A stretch of 64,000 nucleotides of DNA from Euborellia annulipes (taxonomy: Eukaryota; Arthropoda; Insecta; Dermaptera; Anisolabididae). The stretch's first letter is position 1. Each line of letters begins with the position of its first letter. The notes under the pieces were generated by a model. That model searched no databases and was not told the origin of the DNA. It saw only the letters and a list, made by a program, of their open reading frames with translations. Location of the stretch: positions 103,007 through 167,006 of the forward strand of contig JAKCPI010006261.1 in NCBI GenBank assembly GCA_023213315.1, given 5' to 3'. The position numbers and the translations under genes were made by a program. This document shows positions 1-9,927 of the stretch, one piece after another.

Positions 1-236
1 TGAAAGAGCATCGAAAAAATAATTAATTTTTGAATTTTAATCAAAAAGCGAATTAAAGCGAATTTTGAGAAAATCGAAAAAAAAACTGAAAAAGTACATC
101 AGTAAAGTACTAGTACTCTTTTGCCGATTTTGTTTAAAAGCTTATTTTCTCGCTCCAGGGAGTTGCCTAACTTAAATATAAAATTTCAGCCTCATAGCTC
201 AATTCCTTCATGCTTAAAATTGAACACAGACACACA

Positions 237-317
<81 letters not shown>

Positions 318-440
318 CAGACCATGTCGCGAAAACCACTTTTTTTGATTCAGGGGACATCAGAACGTTTATATCGATCAAAATCTCGACATCGAATTTT
401 TGACATGAATCCAATACTTTCTCTCTCTCTATATACCAGT
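1..440 (+). repeat. family R interspersed repeat copy with an expanded microsatellite
   Basis: Matches the longest R copy (47506-48165) from GAGCATC..., through the AGTACTAGTACT segment and the ACCATGTCGCGAAAACCACT segment, to TTTTTGACATGAATCCAATA. The hairpin end lies outside the window or is missing. The (CA)n(GA)n tract sits exactly where other copies read CACAGACAGACC, so the microsatellite probably grew from the repeat's own sequence. Confidence 0.75.
228..313. repeat. compound microsatellite (CA)n(GA)n
   Basis: About 13 CA units are followed directly by about 29 GA units. Small open frames across it are simple-repeat artefacts. Confidence 0.98.
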
Positions 441-466
441 ATCATACTTATATATAAAAGGCTAAT

Positions 467-1223
467 GCGGGTTGCAAGAACGTATTTAACGGTTCGTTAA
501 ACGCTTTTGGTCGTTTAAACCTTCCGCTAAATAATTTTGGGTTGCAAGAACGTATTTAAAGGTGATTGGTTCGTAAAAGCTGTCAATAAACTAAATGCTG
601 AAATTCGGACCTTAAAACTATAAAGTATCCACTAACCTGATTAGTTTCATTGAAATAAATAAGAATTTGGTGACTATATTATCATGCGAGAGAGGTAAGA
701 TAGAAATACATTAATTTAATTGAGTTTTCTTTAGTTTCTGAAACGTTTTAAGCGATATTATTAATTATTATAGATTATCATTCGATGAAGAGAAAAAGTG
801 AGGTTATAGTATATTCCCAGTTTTTTTATAATTTAACATCTGACAGCCAGATCTACCAACGTGATTATTATTTTTATTTTACGATATTTAAATATTTAAA
901 CATTTTTTGTTTTGTAACCTAATATTAACAATTAAAATTTAAAGAATACAAATATAATTAATATTTTTATTTCTTTTATAATTTTGGTACTATTATAAAT
1001 TATACAATTTGACAATGCGCCCTTGCGGTCAACTTGGTCAACTACATAGAAAGCTGTCATTTTCTGTGGCCCAATTGTTTTGCATCTATCTATATATCTT
1101 AAGAGTAGGGAATAGTTAACGGTTCCTTTAAAGCGGCTTTAGCAACAGCCTATAATTTTAAAGCCCAAAGCGATGTTTACTAACAGACTTTTAAATGTTT
1201 ACAGAACTGTTTTCTTGCAACCC
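467..1223. mobile_element. non-autonomous DNA transposon with terminal inverted repeats
   Basis: The left end GGGTTGCAAGAACGTATTTA is repeated in direct orientation at about 539, and the right end at 1200-1223 reads ...TTTTCTTGCAACCC, its inverse. The interior has no coding capacity. No clear target duplication is seen, so the superfamily is open. Confidence 0.55.
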
Positions 1224-1224
1224 G

Positions 1225-1268
1225 GCATAAGAGGGTGTCCGATGTGTGAAACAACCAATCAGGCCTCA
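1225..1268 (+). repeat. short repeat shared with 27815-27905
   Basis: The segments GGTGTCCGATGTGTGAA and CCAATCAGGCCTCAGGGATA occur in reverse complement at 27815-27905. A two-copy interspersed repeat of unknown class. Confidence 0.6.
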
Positions 1269-2284
1269 GGGATAGCGCCATGGTAACAAAATATAAATAT
1301 TTACCCATGTTTCCGATTTTTTTTATTTATTTACATTTTGAATTCTAAAATATCGGCGTAAATTTTTTGTCTGTGTACCGGAAGAGTCCCGGAAAGGATA
1401 TGATTCACAAAAAATCTTAAGTTCATGAATAATTAACCGCTAAAATAATCTCTACATATATAAATGAAAAGGGAAAATGTATGTACCGGTATGTATATAA
1501 GTAGGCGAGCAAGGGGGTCCAGGGGGCGCAGCGGCGCTTTGCGTCTAGTATACATATATAGAAGTAAGAGAAAGTAAAAAGATCAAATACTTTCAAAAAG
1601 TATTTTTTAAGAAAATGTTTTTGTCGAATAGATCCTGTTAAATATCGAATAAAATTTTTTTTTTCTTTGGAATGAATTAATTTCTATTATTTTGTATTGT
1701 TTTGCATAATGGACCCCTGACAGAGCCTATATTTTCTTAAGAGCAGTTTAAGACCTAATTGGTGGTTAGGAATTGCAAGCAGCCTCCGTCGAGTAGCCAG
1801 CCTTCACTGTCTAATTATAACAATATTAGGAGGTCTCTGCTTTTTTTTTTGTAGCCAATCCGACAATAAAATGTATCTGATTTCGATTTTCATCTAAAGA
1901 TTCCCACGAATATATTATAAATTAAAAAAAAAAAAAAAAACACAATAAAATGATTAAATATTATGAACAAAGAAAATTTTCCAAGAACGTAAGAATTATT
2001 AGGCTAAATAAAAGCTTGAATCTTAATTAAGGCAATTACTAATCAAATAAAATTAGAATGGAAAATATTTAAAAGCAATTATTATTTCAATTTTAGATTA
2101 TAAAACTTTTAGTAGTCTTTTAAATACTCAATGAGTATGGAGTAAAGGGAGGAAATTCATATTAATATTTCTCAAGGTTCTAGACATACCTTTGTCAATT
2201 TTATAGCGTAAAAAATTAACAATTCTCTATAAAATTAATTAATATCTATTCACTTTTTTTTTGAATAATATATTGCTAACTTAA
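1269..2284. other. AT-rich noncoding stretch with repeat fragments
   Basis: 1269-1400 resembles the TGGTAACAAAATATAAATAT part of family R. 1495-1560 is a fragment of the GC-rich repeat of 34725-35020 (AGGGGGTCCAGGGGGCGC). 1553-1595 carries the R end AAGTAAGAGAAAGTAAAAAG. The remainder is AT-rich with homopolymer runs and no gene. Confidence 0.5.
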
Positions 2285-2289
2285 ACCAG

Positions 2290-2455
2290 TGATGGTTAAG
2301 TCTAATTTTAGTATGTAAAAAATCGAAAATGTCGAAAATCGAAATCGAAATTTTTCTGAAGCTACCAAAATGCGTTTTGAGGTCCCCTGAATCTATTTAA
2401 GTACTTTTTGAAATGATGTCTGTGTGTCTGTCTATGTGTGTGTGTGTGTGCTGTG
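2290..2455 (-). repeat. family R fragment (minus) running into a GT microsatellite
   Basis: The segment TTTTGAGGTCCCCTGAATC and the adjoining AATCGAAA-rich part are the reverse complement of the 3' part of R. A (TG)n tract follows at 2419-2451, the position that is expanded in the copy at 1-440. Confidence 0.55.
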
Positions 2456-2599
2456 GTAATTTTTTTCGTCAACGAAAATTCAAAAACTGTTTGTTCAATT
2501 GTTTTGAAATTTTTCCACACCTAAACTAGGGTTATAGGCCAAGAACTGAAAACCTTTTGGTAAACATCGGACGGGGGGGGGGGATATTTTTTTCTTGAA

Positions 2600-2736
2600 T
2601 AGTGGGTGAGCAAAGTTGTGCGCTCGGCTTAGTCCGACCCTTTATTTTAAATTGTGTACTCCCGATAATTAACATGCCCGATAATTCGTACCAAATCGTC
2701 GGCCCCGTAACTATACGATTCATCGAGATTCTACTG
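2600..2736 (-). mobile_element. pogo/Tigger-like MITE end
   Basis: On the minus strand the end reads CAGTAGAATCTCGATGAATC next to a TA dinucleotide (2737-2738), as in mariner/pogo-type elements. The interior has paired CCGATAATT-type motifs. The distal end is not defined. Confidence 0.5.
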
Positions 2737-3730
2737 TATTATATTTGAAAAAAAAAAATGTCCATTCTCTTCAATTATAGACAAGCTATTAGGCATTTTA
2801 ATATGATCCTGTTTTCAAGCTTAAGATAAATTAAGAAATAAATAACGAAAAATATAATCTTGATGGCGATCTCAATATTGAAAGAGCAACAAACTAAGGA
2901 TGCTAATTATTTTAATTATCTTATTTTATTATTAATAATAATAATAATAATAATAATAATGATGATGATGATGATGATGATGAGGAAGATTGTTTTTCTT
3001 GAATAAAGAGAACTAAAGATAACATACCAAACTTTTATTAATTAAATTCTTTACTTATTAAAAAGGAAGGGTAAAAATAAACTAAATAAAGGAATTTGAG
3101 ATGCCTGAGCCAGAACGTTCTGTCCCGCCTCTTTCTTAACTTCAACCTTTGAAAAATTCCATCTCACAAAAAAATGAATTGGCTGGTCTTTTGATAATCA
3201 TTCATATATTGATAACCTAACCTATATTTTAATAATATTTCGGAATGTTGATTTCTATAATTTAAAAATTTTTATTCAAATTTCTCCGATTTACAAGTTA
3301 GTAAACCAATAATTTTGATTCTATCTGGAAATTGCATTGAAAAAAAAAAATTAAATAACAAAAAAGAAAAAAACAAAATAAAAGGTTATTATTATTTCAA
3401 ATCAGTTGGAACTTTATTTAAAATTGCCGAATATTCATGGATAATAAAAGATGATTGAGATGTAAGCATATTTTTCCTTATTAGAGCTTGCATAAAGTCA
3501 TTATATCATCATTAAAAATACCTTAGAGAAATGGTAAACTACTAAAGTCAAAAGATCGCTTTCCCTCCTATTCTAAATGGTATTAGTAGGTATTAATTAA
3601 TAAGAGCAGAGCCGAAAAAAATGATGAAATAAATTTTATCGTGTTAACATGAAAAATTATTTTCGGCATCTTAAGCCATAAGAACTTAAAACGATAAACA
3701 AATATAAATATTAATATTACGATACAAATT
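2737..3730. other. AT-rich stretch with no gene; trinucleotide microsatellite
   Basis: Contains (AAT)n passing into (GAT)n at about 2929-2983. Otherwise AT-rich, with no coding signal. Confidence 0.6.
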
Positions 3731-3732
3731 TA

Positions 3733-3830
3733 ATTATTTACACCATTTTGTATTCAAATGATTTAAATAAATATTCATCGGGCTGCTTGTGGTCCGAACT
3801 CCCTAGGCTTATAGATTATCAATATTACCC
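3733..3830 (-). repeat. SINE-A fragment
   Basis: The palindromic core (ACCATTTTGTATTCAAATGA) and the GGGCTGCTTGTGGTCCGAAC box-B side are recognisable on the minus strand. A poly-C run follows at 3829-3838. Old and truncated. Confidence 0.65.
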
Positions 3831-4043
3831 CCCCCCCCTGTCTTTCTGCGGCTCTGGACGTATTCCAATGTGGATTTATTTCAAAGTAAACGTATACTGG
3901 GGCTACTCCTGTATAACCGAATATTACGTTTTTATAAATATCTCCCTATATTAGTATCATATGAATTTTTCTTTAAAACTAATTTTATACTAACTTTAAT
4001 ATTTGTACTTAAATATCCATATCAATTGTTTCAATCATATTTT

Positions 4044-4306
4044 TTTTTTTAAACATTCACACTTTTTTTTTCTGATTCACACTCACACTCACACACCCAT
4101 TCATACAGTCTTTTCGGCAACTCAGGCCATTTAAGACTTTGACGATAACCGTTGTAAGGAATATATTTATTGTGGGGTCAGGCATTTCTATTTAAGCCAT
4201 CTGGTATCCAAATGGCTTAAATAAAATCATCGGACTGCCTGGGTCCGAACCCGCGACGTTTGGTATAGGAGGTAGGCACGCTACCTACTACGCCACACCC
4301 GGGGGC
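4044..4306 (-). repeat. tRNA-derived SINE, family A, full length
   Basis: Read on the minus strand, the head begins about 4306 and has box A TGGCGTAGTAGG and box B GGTTCGGACCC, the internal RNA polymerase III promoter of tRNA-derived SINEs. The body has the palindromic ATTTGGATACCAGATGG core and the tail is rich in GTGTGAGTGTGA. Target duplications TTCAATCATATTTT flank it at 4030-4043 and 4307-4320, showing insertion by target-primed reverse transcription. It encodes no protein and needs a LINE for movement. Confidence 0.92.
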
Positions 4307-4319
4307 TTCAATCATATTT

Positions 4320-5042
4320 TCTTAATAATATCAGATAAATCGCCTTTTAAAATATGCATATTTAATTTTTTAAAGAGCGAAAATATTTTGTTATAAATAT
4401 TAATAGATATTTTTTTCATTTCATGATTATAGTCCGATCAAAATATTATGCTAGTCAAAATAAAATAAACATACATTATTCACCAACATGTGTGTATGTG
4501 AATTTTAAAAATAATATAATTATTGGAAGAGCATTCCGCCATTTTTTAGATGCCTATCAGCTTTGGCTTTTCTCTGAGACCTATTATTTATATACTTTTA
4601 GGTGGGGTCAGAGCTTATCAGTGCATATGCATTAAAAACACATTAAACAACATACAATTAAAGCTCATTAGTTAAATAAGAATATTTTTAAAAAAATTTT
4701 AATAATTAAAATATTTAAGATCATTAAGAGTTAGGTAAATGATAATACCATATAAAAGGGAATGATACGGTATTAATTATATATTTTATAATATAAACAA
4801 TGTAATTAGAATTGTATTCACTCAAAAAATAAATAATAATTTACTTTCTTGTGAAGAACACTCCACCATTCATGGTGACGTCATTCATTTTCAATTCATA
4901 TTCAAAAGGGACACCACTCGGTGTTTGTAAATAATATAGAACAATTTCAGAGGTATGATACTAATTAGAAGTTTTTTTTTTAAGTATTTCGTCAACTTGG
5001 TCTTTGTACGATATTTATTAAATTTGCTAATGAATTATGTGA
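4320..5042. other. AT-rich noncoding stretch, nothing recognised
   Basis: AT-rich sequence with short open frames only. No repeat family or motif is identified. Confidence 0.5.
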
Positions 5043-5118
5043 TCCAGGCACATTTACACCATTTGGTATCCAAATGATTTAAATAAATATTAACCGGACT
5101 GTCTGGTGTCCGAAAACT
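5043..5118 (-). repeat. SINE-A fragment
   Basis: Shows CACCATTTGGTATCCAAATG and CCGGACTGTCTGG from the body of SINE-A on the minus strand. Confidence 0.7.
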
Positions 5119-5160
5119 TATTTGTTTTTAAATATTTATAATGTTAATAATAATATTTAT

Positions 5161-5366
5161 AGACTCGTATACCAAAAGTCACGGGTTCGGACCCCAGGAT
5201 TGGATACCATTTGGATACCAAATGGCTTAAATAAGAATTCCTGGACCCCAAATATGTATATTAACCAATAACGGATTCGTAAAAGTTTTATATAGCCTGA
5301 GTTGCCGAAAAGACTGTGTGAATGTGTGTGTGAGTGTGAGTGTGAATGAGAAAAAAGTGTAAGTAT
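5161..5366 (+). repeat. SINE-A, 5'-truncated
   Basis: Starts inside the tRNA-like head (CACGGGTTCGGACCCCAGG, box B) and runs through the palindromic core and GCCGAAAAGACTGTGTGAAT to the GTGAGTGTGAATGAG tail. Box A is missing. Confidence 0.88.
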
Positions 5367-5416
5367 TAGGATTAGGAAGATGTATGTAGTAGTACTTGCA
5401 GCCAGCAAGTGATAAA

Positions 5417-5480
5417 GAAACTCTATTTGATTATCGTCGACGTTTCGGGAGCACGTGGATCCCATCTTCAAGACGATAAA
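5417..5480 (-). ncRNA. mirror hammerhead-like motif on the left arm
   Basis: Read on the minus strand: TTATCGTC and GACGATAA pair perfectly as helix I, followed by TTGAAGA in place of CTGAAGA, a mostly paired helix II (GGGATC/GCTCCC) and GAAACGTC. The core change at the first base predicts reduced or no cleavage. Confidence 0.5.
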
Positions 5481-5787
5481 CTGTTGTTGTTGCTTACTTG
5501 TTAGATAGATGCAATTTCGGTTCATACAAAATAAATAATTAGATTTGCATATACCATTAGATGTATAGGAGAATTGCCGTAGGCGCATGAGGCTATATTT
5601 TTAATTTGTGGCAAATGGGCCCGAAACGACAGCACTGGCCAAGATTGAAAGACTGAAAGCCATTTGCCACAAATTAAAAATATAGCCCATGCGCCTATGT
5701 CAATTCTCATATACATCTAACAAATCTAATTATTTATTTTCTATGAACCAAAATTGCATCTATCTAAGCAACAACAACAACAGCAGT

Positions 5788-5836
5788 TTATCGACCTGAA
5801 GATGGGATCGACGTGATCCCGAAACGTCGACGATAA
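5788..5836 (+). ncRNA. candidate hammerhead ribozyme (type I, short helix III)
   Basis: Helix I strand TTATCGAC (5788-5795) pairs with GACGATAA (5829-5836) with one A-A mismatch. The core CTGAAGA (5796-5802) fits CUGANGA. Helix II is GGGATC/GATCCC (5804-5809, 5815-5820), followed by GAAA (5821-5824). The next bases ACGT (5824-5827) are self-complementary and C5828 would be the cleavage residue. Helix III has no loop, so activity would need two molecules pairing through ACGU, as proposed for minimal Penelope-type hammerheads. Confidence 0.65.
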
Positions 5837-5844
5837 TCAAATAG

Positions 5845-6068
5845 AAATAAAATGAGGTACAACCAATGCCTTTTATGTATAACTATTATTAAGAATACTT
5901 TTTTGTTAACATTGTATTGTTTTCAGCTTCCTCTGAAGAAGAAGAGCCTATGTGCCTTCGAAATATCAGGAAATAGACTCATTGGGGAAAATAAAAAAAA
6001 AATTTTCATTTTGTTTTTCCCTTCCTACACCCTTGCCGAAAAGTCAGCGTAGTTGAGGAGATTTCGGT
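5845..6068 (+). mobile_element. 224-bp insertion carrying a second hammerhead-like motif
   Basis: Bounded by the 14-bp direct repeat CGATAATCAAATAG. Inside, TTCCT (5928-5932), core CTGAAGA (5933-5939), a GAAG/CTTC helix, GAAA (5960-5963), self-complementary ATAT and AGGAA (5968-5972) give a hammerhead layout with helix I TTCCT/AGGAA. A poly-A tract lies at 5992-6002. Looks like a retroposed fragment related to its host element. Confidence 0.55.
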
Positions 6069-6174
6069 CGATAATCAAATAGAGTTTCTTTATCACTTGC
6101 TGGCTGCCATATAGCTTTCTAATCCTAATAATTACCATTCAGTCATCGAAATTCTTCAACTTAAAAAGTGTGTT

Positions 6175-6275
6175 TTTTTTTATAAAAAAAAAATTTTAGA
6201 CCTCAAATTCAAATGTACCGTACTGTCGGAAACTAAATATAGGCCTATGTCGACCAGTCACACCAGATTTTTTTA
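6175..6275 (-). repeat. family R fragment
   Basis: The segment TCAAATGTACCGTACTGTCG and the half hairpin CAGTCACACCAGATTTTT match R copies at 7390-7510 and 43740-43871. Confidence 0.75.
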
Positions 6276-6289
6276 AATTTTCTTCTTTT

Positions 6290-7190
6290 ATTATATTCAA
6301 GTTTATGTAGTCCAAACCTTGCTAAATGCTGTTTGCTCAGAAGAGGTATTAAAGTAGTATTTTGCGAGACTCAAGAGACAAGAAAGGTAGGACCTCAAGG
6401 ATGCACCGTAAACATGAGACCATTTTGTGCAATGTATTAGGCAATTGTAGGTCTCGTGCACCAGAGTAACGCCTCTGCACAAAAAGCCAGCACAGAAGGC
6501 AAATAAATTTACGACGAAATGATTGGAATCGCTTTTACACCCAAGAGCAGAACAATACCGAGAGAGCTTACCCCGAAGCCGTTAATTGCCAACACTCTCT
6601 ATTCTTATCGTCAATTGGAAATCAATTCTAAATAATTGCAACTGATGCATTCTCCCCCTTCTTTTCCTCTTCATCTCTTCTTCTACAAGTTGCAGGTGCC
6701 GAGAAACAAACTTGCTCTAACGACCAATAATTTTCACCTTGATTCAATTAACCGTTTCTCTTCTTTTTTTAGCATTGAGAAATTATCAATGTATTTTTAA
6801 TCGATTCGTTTAGACACCTGCTTTTTTTTTAAATACTTGAACGATTTTTAGTGTGTAATAAATTTAAATTTTTTTTTTTTTAAGAATAATACAAAAAAAA
6901 AATCAACTTGAATGTAGTTTAAATAAAGAATTATTTTTTACTTGATTAGTTTTTTTTTTTTTTTTTTTGTTTTAATAGCTTAATTAAAATAATTAATTTA
7001 ATAGAGATATATCGAACTTTTTCCCTTAGACTAGTTGAAATGAAATGAGAGATTGAGAAAAGTCATTAGTTTTCAAAAGAAATAAAAGGAAATACTAGAG
7101 AAAGGGGAGGGGGATTAATAATTAAAGTTTTGGAGAGCTGTTTTGTGAATCATAAATATAAATATAGGGTTAAGGAAAGTAAAAATAATC
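6290..7190. other. noncoding; non-repetitive island then T-rich stretch
   Basis: 6370-6760 has balanced composition and no match to any repeat in the window, so it could hold conserved regulatory DNA. 6780-7190 is AT-rich with T homopolymers. Confidence 0.35.
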
Positions 7191-7239
7191 TCTAGAACAG
7201 AAATGTACCCAGGATTAAATAAAAAAAATTTAAATTATA

Positions 7240-7510
7240 AATTAGGATATGTATATTCTCATTTTGCGATTGAAATCTTCTGAAGACCACTTTACTCTTA
7301 TATTTCATAGGGAAGATAGGAGAAATGGTTGCCATGGCAACAAAATATAAATATTTTCCCATACTTATAAATTTTAAATCTGAATTCAAATGTACCGTAC
7401 TGTCGGGAACTAAATATATTTCGACACAAAAAATCTGGTGTGACAAGCACAGTACACAACTTTCGATTACCGAAGGTAATGCTGTGCGCCAGTCACACCA
7501 GATTTTTTTT
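7240..7510 (-). repeat. family R core plus terminal hairpin
   Basis: Shares the segments CCACTTTACTCTTATATTTCATAGG and TGGTTGCCATGGCAACAAAA (itself a palindrome, GTTGCCATGGCAAC) with 43620-43780. The hairpin at 7428-7510 starts AATCTGGTGTGAC and ends GTCACACCAGATT; the second arm lacks about 14 bases. Confidence 0.85.
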
Positions 7511-8552
7511 AAAAAGAAAACGGGTAAAAATAAACAAATATCACATATTGGAATTAAAGTATAAGTTAATTTCGCAGAGTGACTTAAAAAAAAACATTTT
7601 TAAGATGTTCTATTAAGGAATAATAGAAAATTTCGACTAGTAATAAGATAATAATAATAGTAGTTTATTCTTAAGTAATTGTAAAAGTCGTGGGAGAATT
7701 CTCGTCTATCGCTTTAAAAGAGGGCGTATAGCAAATGGCATTTGGCAATAGAAATAAATTTCTTAAGTAAGTGCAAGCAGAGGCAGAGCTGAAGCCCGCC
7801 AGAGATAAAACGGCTACGGAGAAAAGTTACGAGTGCTGTGCAAATGACGCGTGAAACAGAAAGACGATCAATTGGCTTGTTCTTTTATTGACTCCTCCAA
7901 CCGGACTTAAAGTCACATCAGATCGAAAAATAACGGCGAAATTCGAGGAAAAAAAAAAAAAAAAACGAAATGCCTCATTCAAAGACGATAAATATGAACG
8001 AGGAAAGTTTTGCAATTTCTTTGATATTTTTTTTTTATTATCAAATTTGATATGAAATTTAATCCTTTGACTTCTGAAATAAGTTAGAAATGTGGAATTG
8101 ATATGAATATTAATAGTTGTCAGATTTTTATTCTTATTTGTGGAGGCGGATTTGAATTTCCGTTATGTTTATATTTGTTCAATCAATAAGTATGGAAAGT
8201 GAAACCTTGATGCAGTTCTGGCTGCAGAACTTTTTCGCGAATGCATGCAAAAACAAACCTGCATTACTGGAATGTAATTTCATCTAGATGAATTCCAGAA
8301 AAATTAATGAAAAAATATGTCTCTGATGGTATTTTTGCAGAAAAAAGAAAATTTTTTTTAGAAATATCTTTATAACTAGTATGTCGAGTTTCCTTCATAG
8401 TCAAGTTGAAATTAGTACATACTACAGTAAGATATAGATATCATGGGGGGAGGGGCATAAGTTAGTTCTTATTTGCTTGGTTGCAACCATCTCACACAAC
8501 TTTGGCTCAGGTAATTCCAAATTCACAAAAAAAAAGATGGGGTAAATACTAA
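7511..8552. other. noncoding downstream of the bHLH exon; partly non-repetitive
   Basis: 7690-7950 is a non-repetitive, more GC-balanced island that includes ACGCGTGA (about 7848), a GCGTG core of the type bound by AhR/Spineless heterodimers. 7950-8552 is AT-rich. No PAS exon is found here. Confidence 0.35.
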
Positions 8553-8720
8553 AAGAGGCGATTAGCCGAGAGGATTAAGCTTATAATCCTGAGTTGAAGA
8601 TAATTCAGATGCAAATTCACCTCATGGCAAAAAATTATCGAACTTTAATTGAGATGCGTCCTGCTGAGTAAGGAAAAAGAACCCATCTCATTATTATTAC
8701 CATGAAAGTTACATCCTAAA
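8553..8720 (+). repeat. tRNA(Leu/Ser)-like SINE or tRNA relic
   Basis: TTAGCCGAGAGGATTAAGC resembles box A of leucine or serine tRNAs, and GATGCAAATTCACC 40 bases later resembles a decayed box B. The rest does not fold as a full tRNA, so an old SINE is more likely than a gene. Single copy in the window. Confidence 0.45.
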
Positions 8721-8878
8721 GTAACCACAACTCATCAGTTCTGACACAAATGACTAATGAGAGAAATACTAAGTATGGAGTTAGATTATATAAAAAGAAG
8801 ACGAAAATGAAAAAAAATATATAAAAAACATAATTAGAAGAATAAAAAGAATTATTATTATTGGTGTTGAGAAAATAC

Positions 8879-9069
8879 CTTGGAAATAGCTTTTGGTGCG
8901 TAGATAGCTGACGGAGAGCCTGAGAATGCTCAGCCTATCCAGTTTGCTCAGGATATTCTGTTCAAATGGCAGAAGACTGGCTAAGGTGTCGAGTTCAGCA
9001 TTAAGCCGTTCCCGATGCCTTTTAGAGGGGTTGCTTTTCGTTACGCCGTCCTTTGGTGGTGGTTTCAAA
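8879..9069 (-). CDS. ss: bHLH exon of an aryl hydrocarbon receptor/Spineless-like bHLH-PAS transcription factor (partial gene)
   Basis: A 191-bp internal exon. On the minus strand the acceptor TTTTGTTTCAG ends at 9070 and the donor AAG|GTATTTT starts at 8878. It encodes 63 full codons plus a leading third-position base and a trailing first-position base. Residues 1-10 are a proline/lysine linker; the basic region and helix 1 include [16 protein letters not shown]; helix 2 is [17 protein letters not shown]. In this family the basic region contacts the XRE core GCGTG as a heterodimer with Arnt/Tango, and in insects Spineless specifies antennal and distal leg identity. The protein acts in the nucleus. 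The length and boundaries match the usual second coding exon of the family. There is no ATG in the exon; the first codon is TTG (Leu), so it is not a start. PAS-A, PAS-B and the first exon are not in the window as far as I can see. The family call is very secure; the choice of spineless over the generic name AhR rests on the arthropod-like sequence. Confidence 0.95.
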
Positions 9070-9414
9070 CTGAAACAAAATAAAAGATATTCAAAGTAAA
9101 GATATGAGAATCTTTACAGATATTTAATAAATTAATTTTATTAATATTTAATTTATGAAATTTATAGTAACAACATGTTTTAAAACATATGATAGTTAAC
9201 AGGTAGGATAATAATCTCTCTCTCTCAGAGGGAAAGTTTCTCTGGTAAAATGTACTGGTATTTTCTTTTTTTTGCTGTTTTTAAATATGTAAAATATTTT
9301 GTTAATTTTATGTAATTTTTAATGATCCAGAAGGCAAATCGCAACAATTCATTCATCCTCTCAATCAATTTTAAAAAAGGCCATTCAGAAGAGGAGATGC
9401 TTTTTTAAAAATTA
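9070..9414 (-). other. intron sequence upstream of the bHLH exon
   Basis: Intron side of the acceptor at 9070-9071, with a pyrimidine-rich stretch next to the AG. The rest is AT-rich with no repeat I recognise and no second exon. Confidence 0.6.
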
Positions 9415-9570
9415 TTTAAGGCTTTTTCGGCATCGGAGGCCATTTATTTGAATTTATTTCTAGCCAATTAAATTGAAATAAATTTTTGTCGCATGATACG
9501 GGATCCGAACCTGCGACCCGTGGTACAGAAGGCCAGCACGCTAGTCACTACACCAAGGCCCGAGAGCCGA
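9415..9570 (-). repeat. tRNA-derived SINE, family B
   Basis: On the minus strand the head has GGCCTTGGTGTAGTGACTAG (box A side) and GGTTCGGATCCCG (box B). The body has AATAAATTTTTGTCGC in reverse, and the end reads GGCCTCCGATGCCGAAAAAG. Same family as 46640-46780 and 49505-49665. Confidence 0.85.
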
Positions 9571-9924
9571 GAATGCTTATTATTAGATAGAGATTCAAGT
9601 ATAGAGGTAATTCTTATGTTTTTTTGTTGGTGAGCGTTTCAATTTTTCTTGTCAAGAGGGAAACAAGAAAATGTATTTATTTATTTTTATAAATTTTGGA
9701 ATTTGAGAATCATTTGGACTAAATACATTTTAGGGTAAGGAGGCATTTCAAAATAAAGCAACCAAGAGAATCAAGAGAAGGATCAATCCAATGGGAAGGA
9801 AGGACTGACAAAAAATTTCCAGCCTTAGCTCGGGTAACCTGTACATAAGAAAAAATTTATATCAAAGGCTTCCAATAAAAGTTCAGCACTTAGGCCCTTC
9901 GAGTTTAGCAATACTTAGACATTC
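9571..9924. other. intron or flank sequence, nothing recognised
   Basis: AT-rich, no repeat or coding signal identified. Confidence 0.5.
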
Positions 9925-9927
9925 TTA

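Larger units (their letters stand above)
5398..6107. mobile_element. foldback element with hammerhead-like motifs, split by an insertion
   Basis: Inner arms 5423-5618 and 5660-5844 are reverse complements with a spacer of about 40 bp. The palindrome continues outward as 5398-5422 paired with 6083-6107, but the right side is interrupted by 5845-6068. The 14-bp CGATAATCAAATAG occurs at both ends of that interruption (5831-5844 and 6069-6082), as expected for a target duplication. Both inner arms carry GAAACGTCGACG with the other parts of a hammerhead core. No protein is encoded. Penelope-like elements are known to carry hammerhead ribozymes, which makes a link to that group the leading idea. 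Confidence 0.75.

Noticed and set aside
121..500. Frames with HTHTHT/RERERE runs
   Set aside because: Translations of the (CA)n(GA)n microsatellite.
5157..5588. 143-codon minus-strand frame
   Set aside because: It spans a SINE-A copy and the left arm of the hammerhead palindrome; its sequence is translated repeat (including a HSHSHSHT run) and starts at a non-standard codon.
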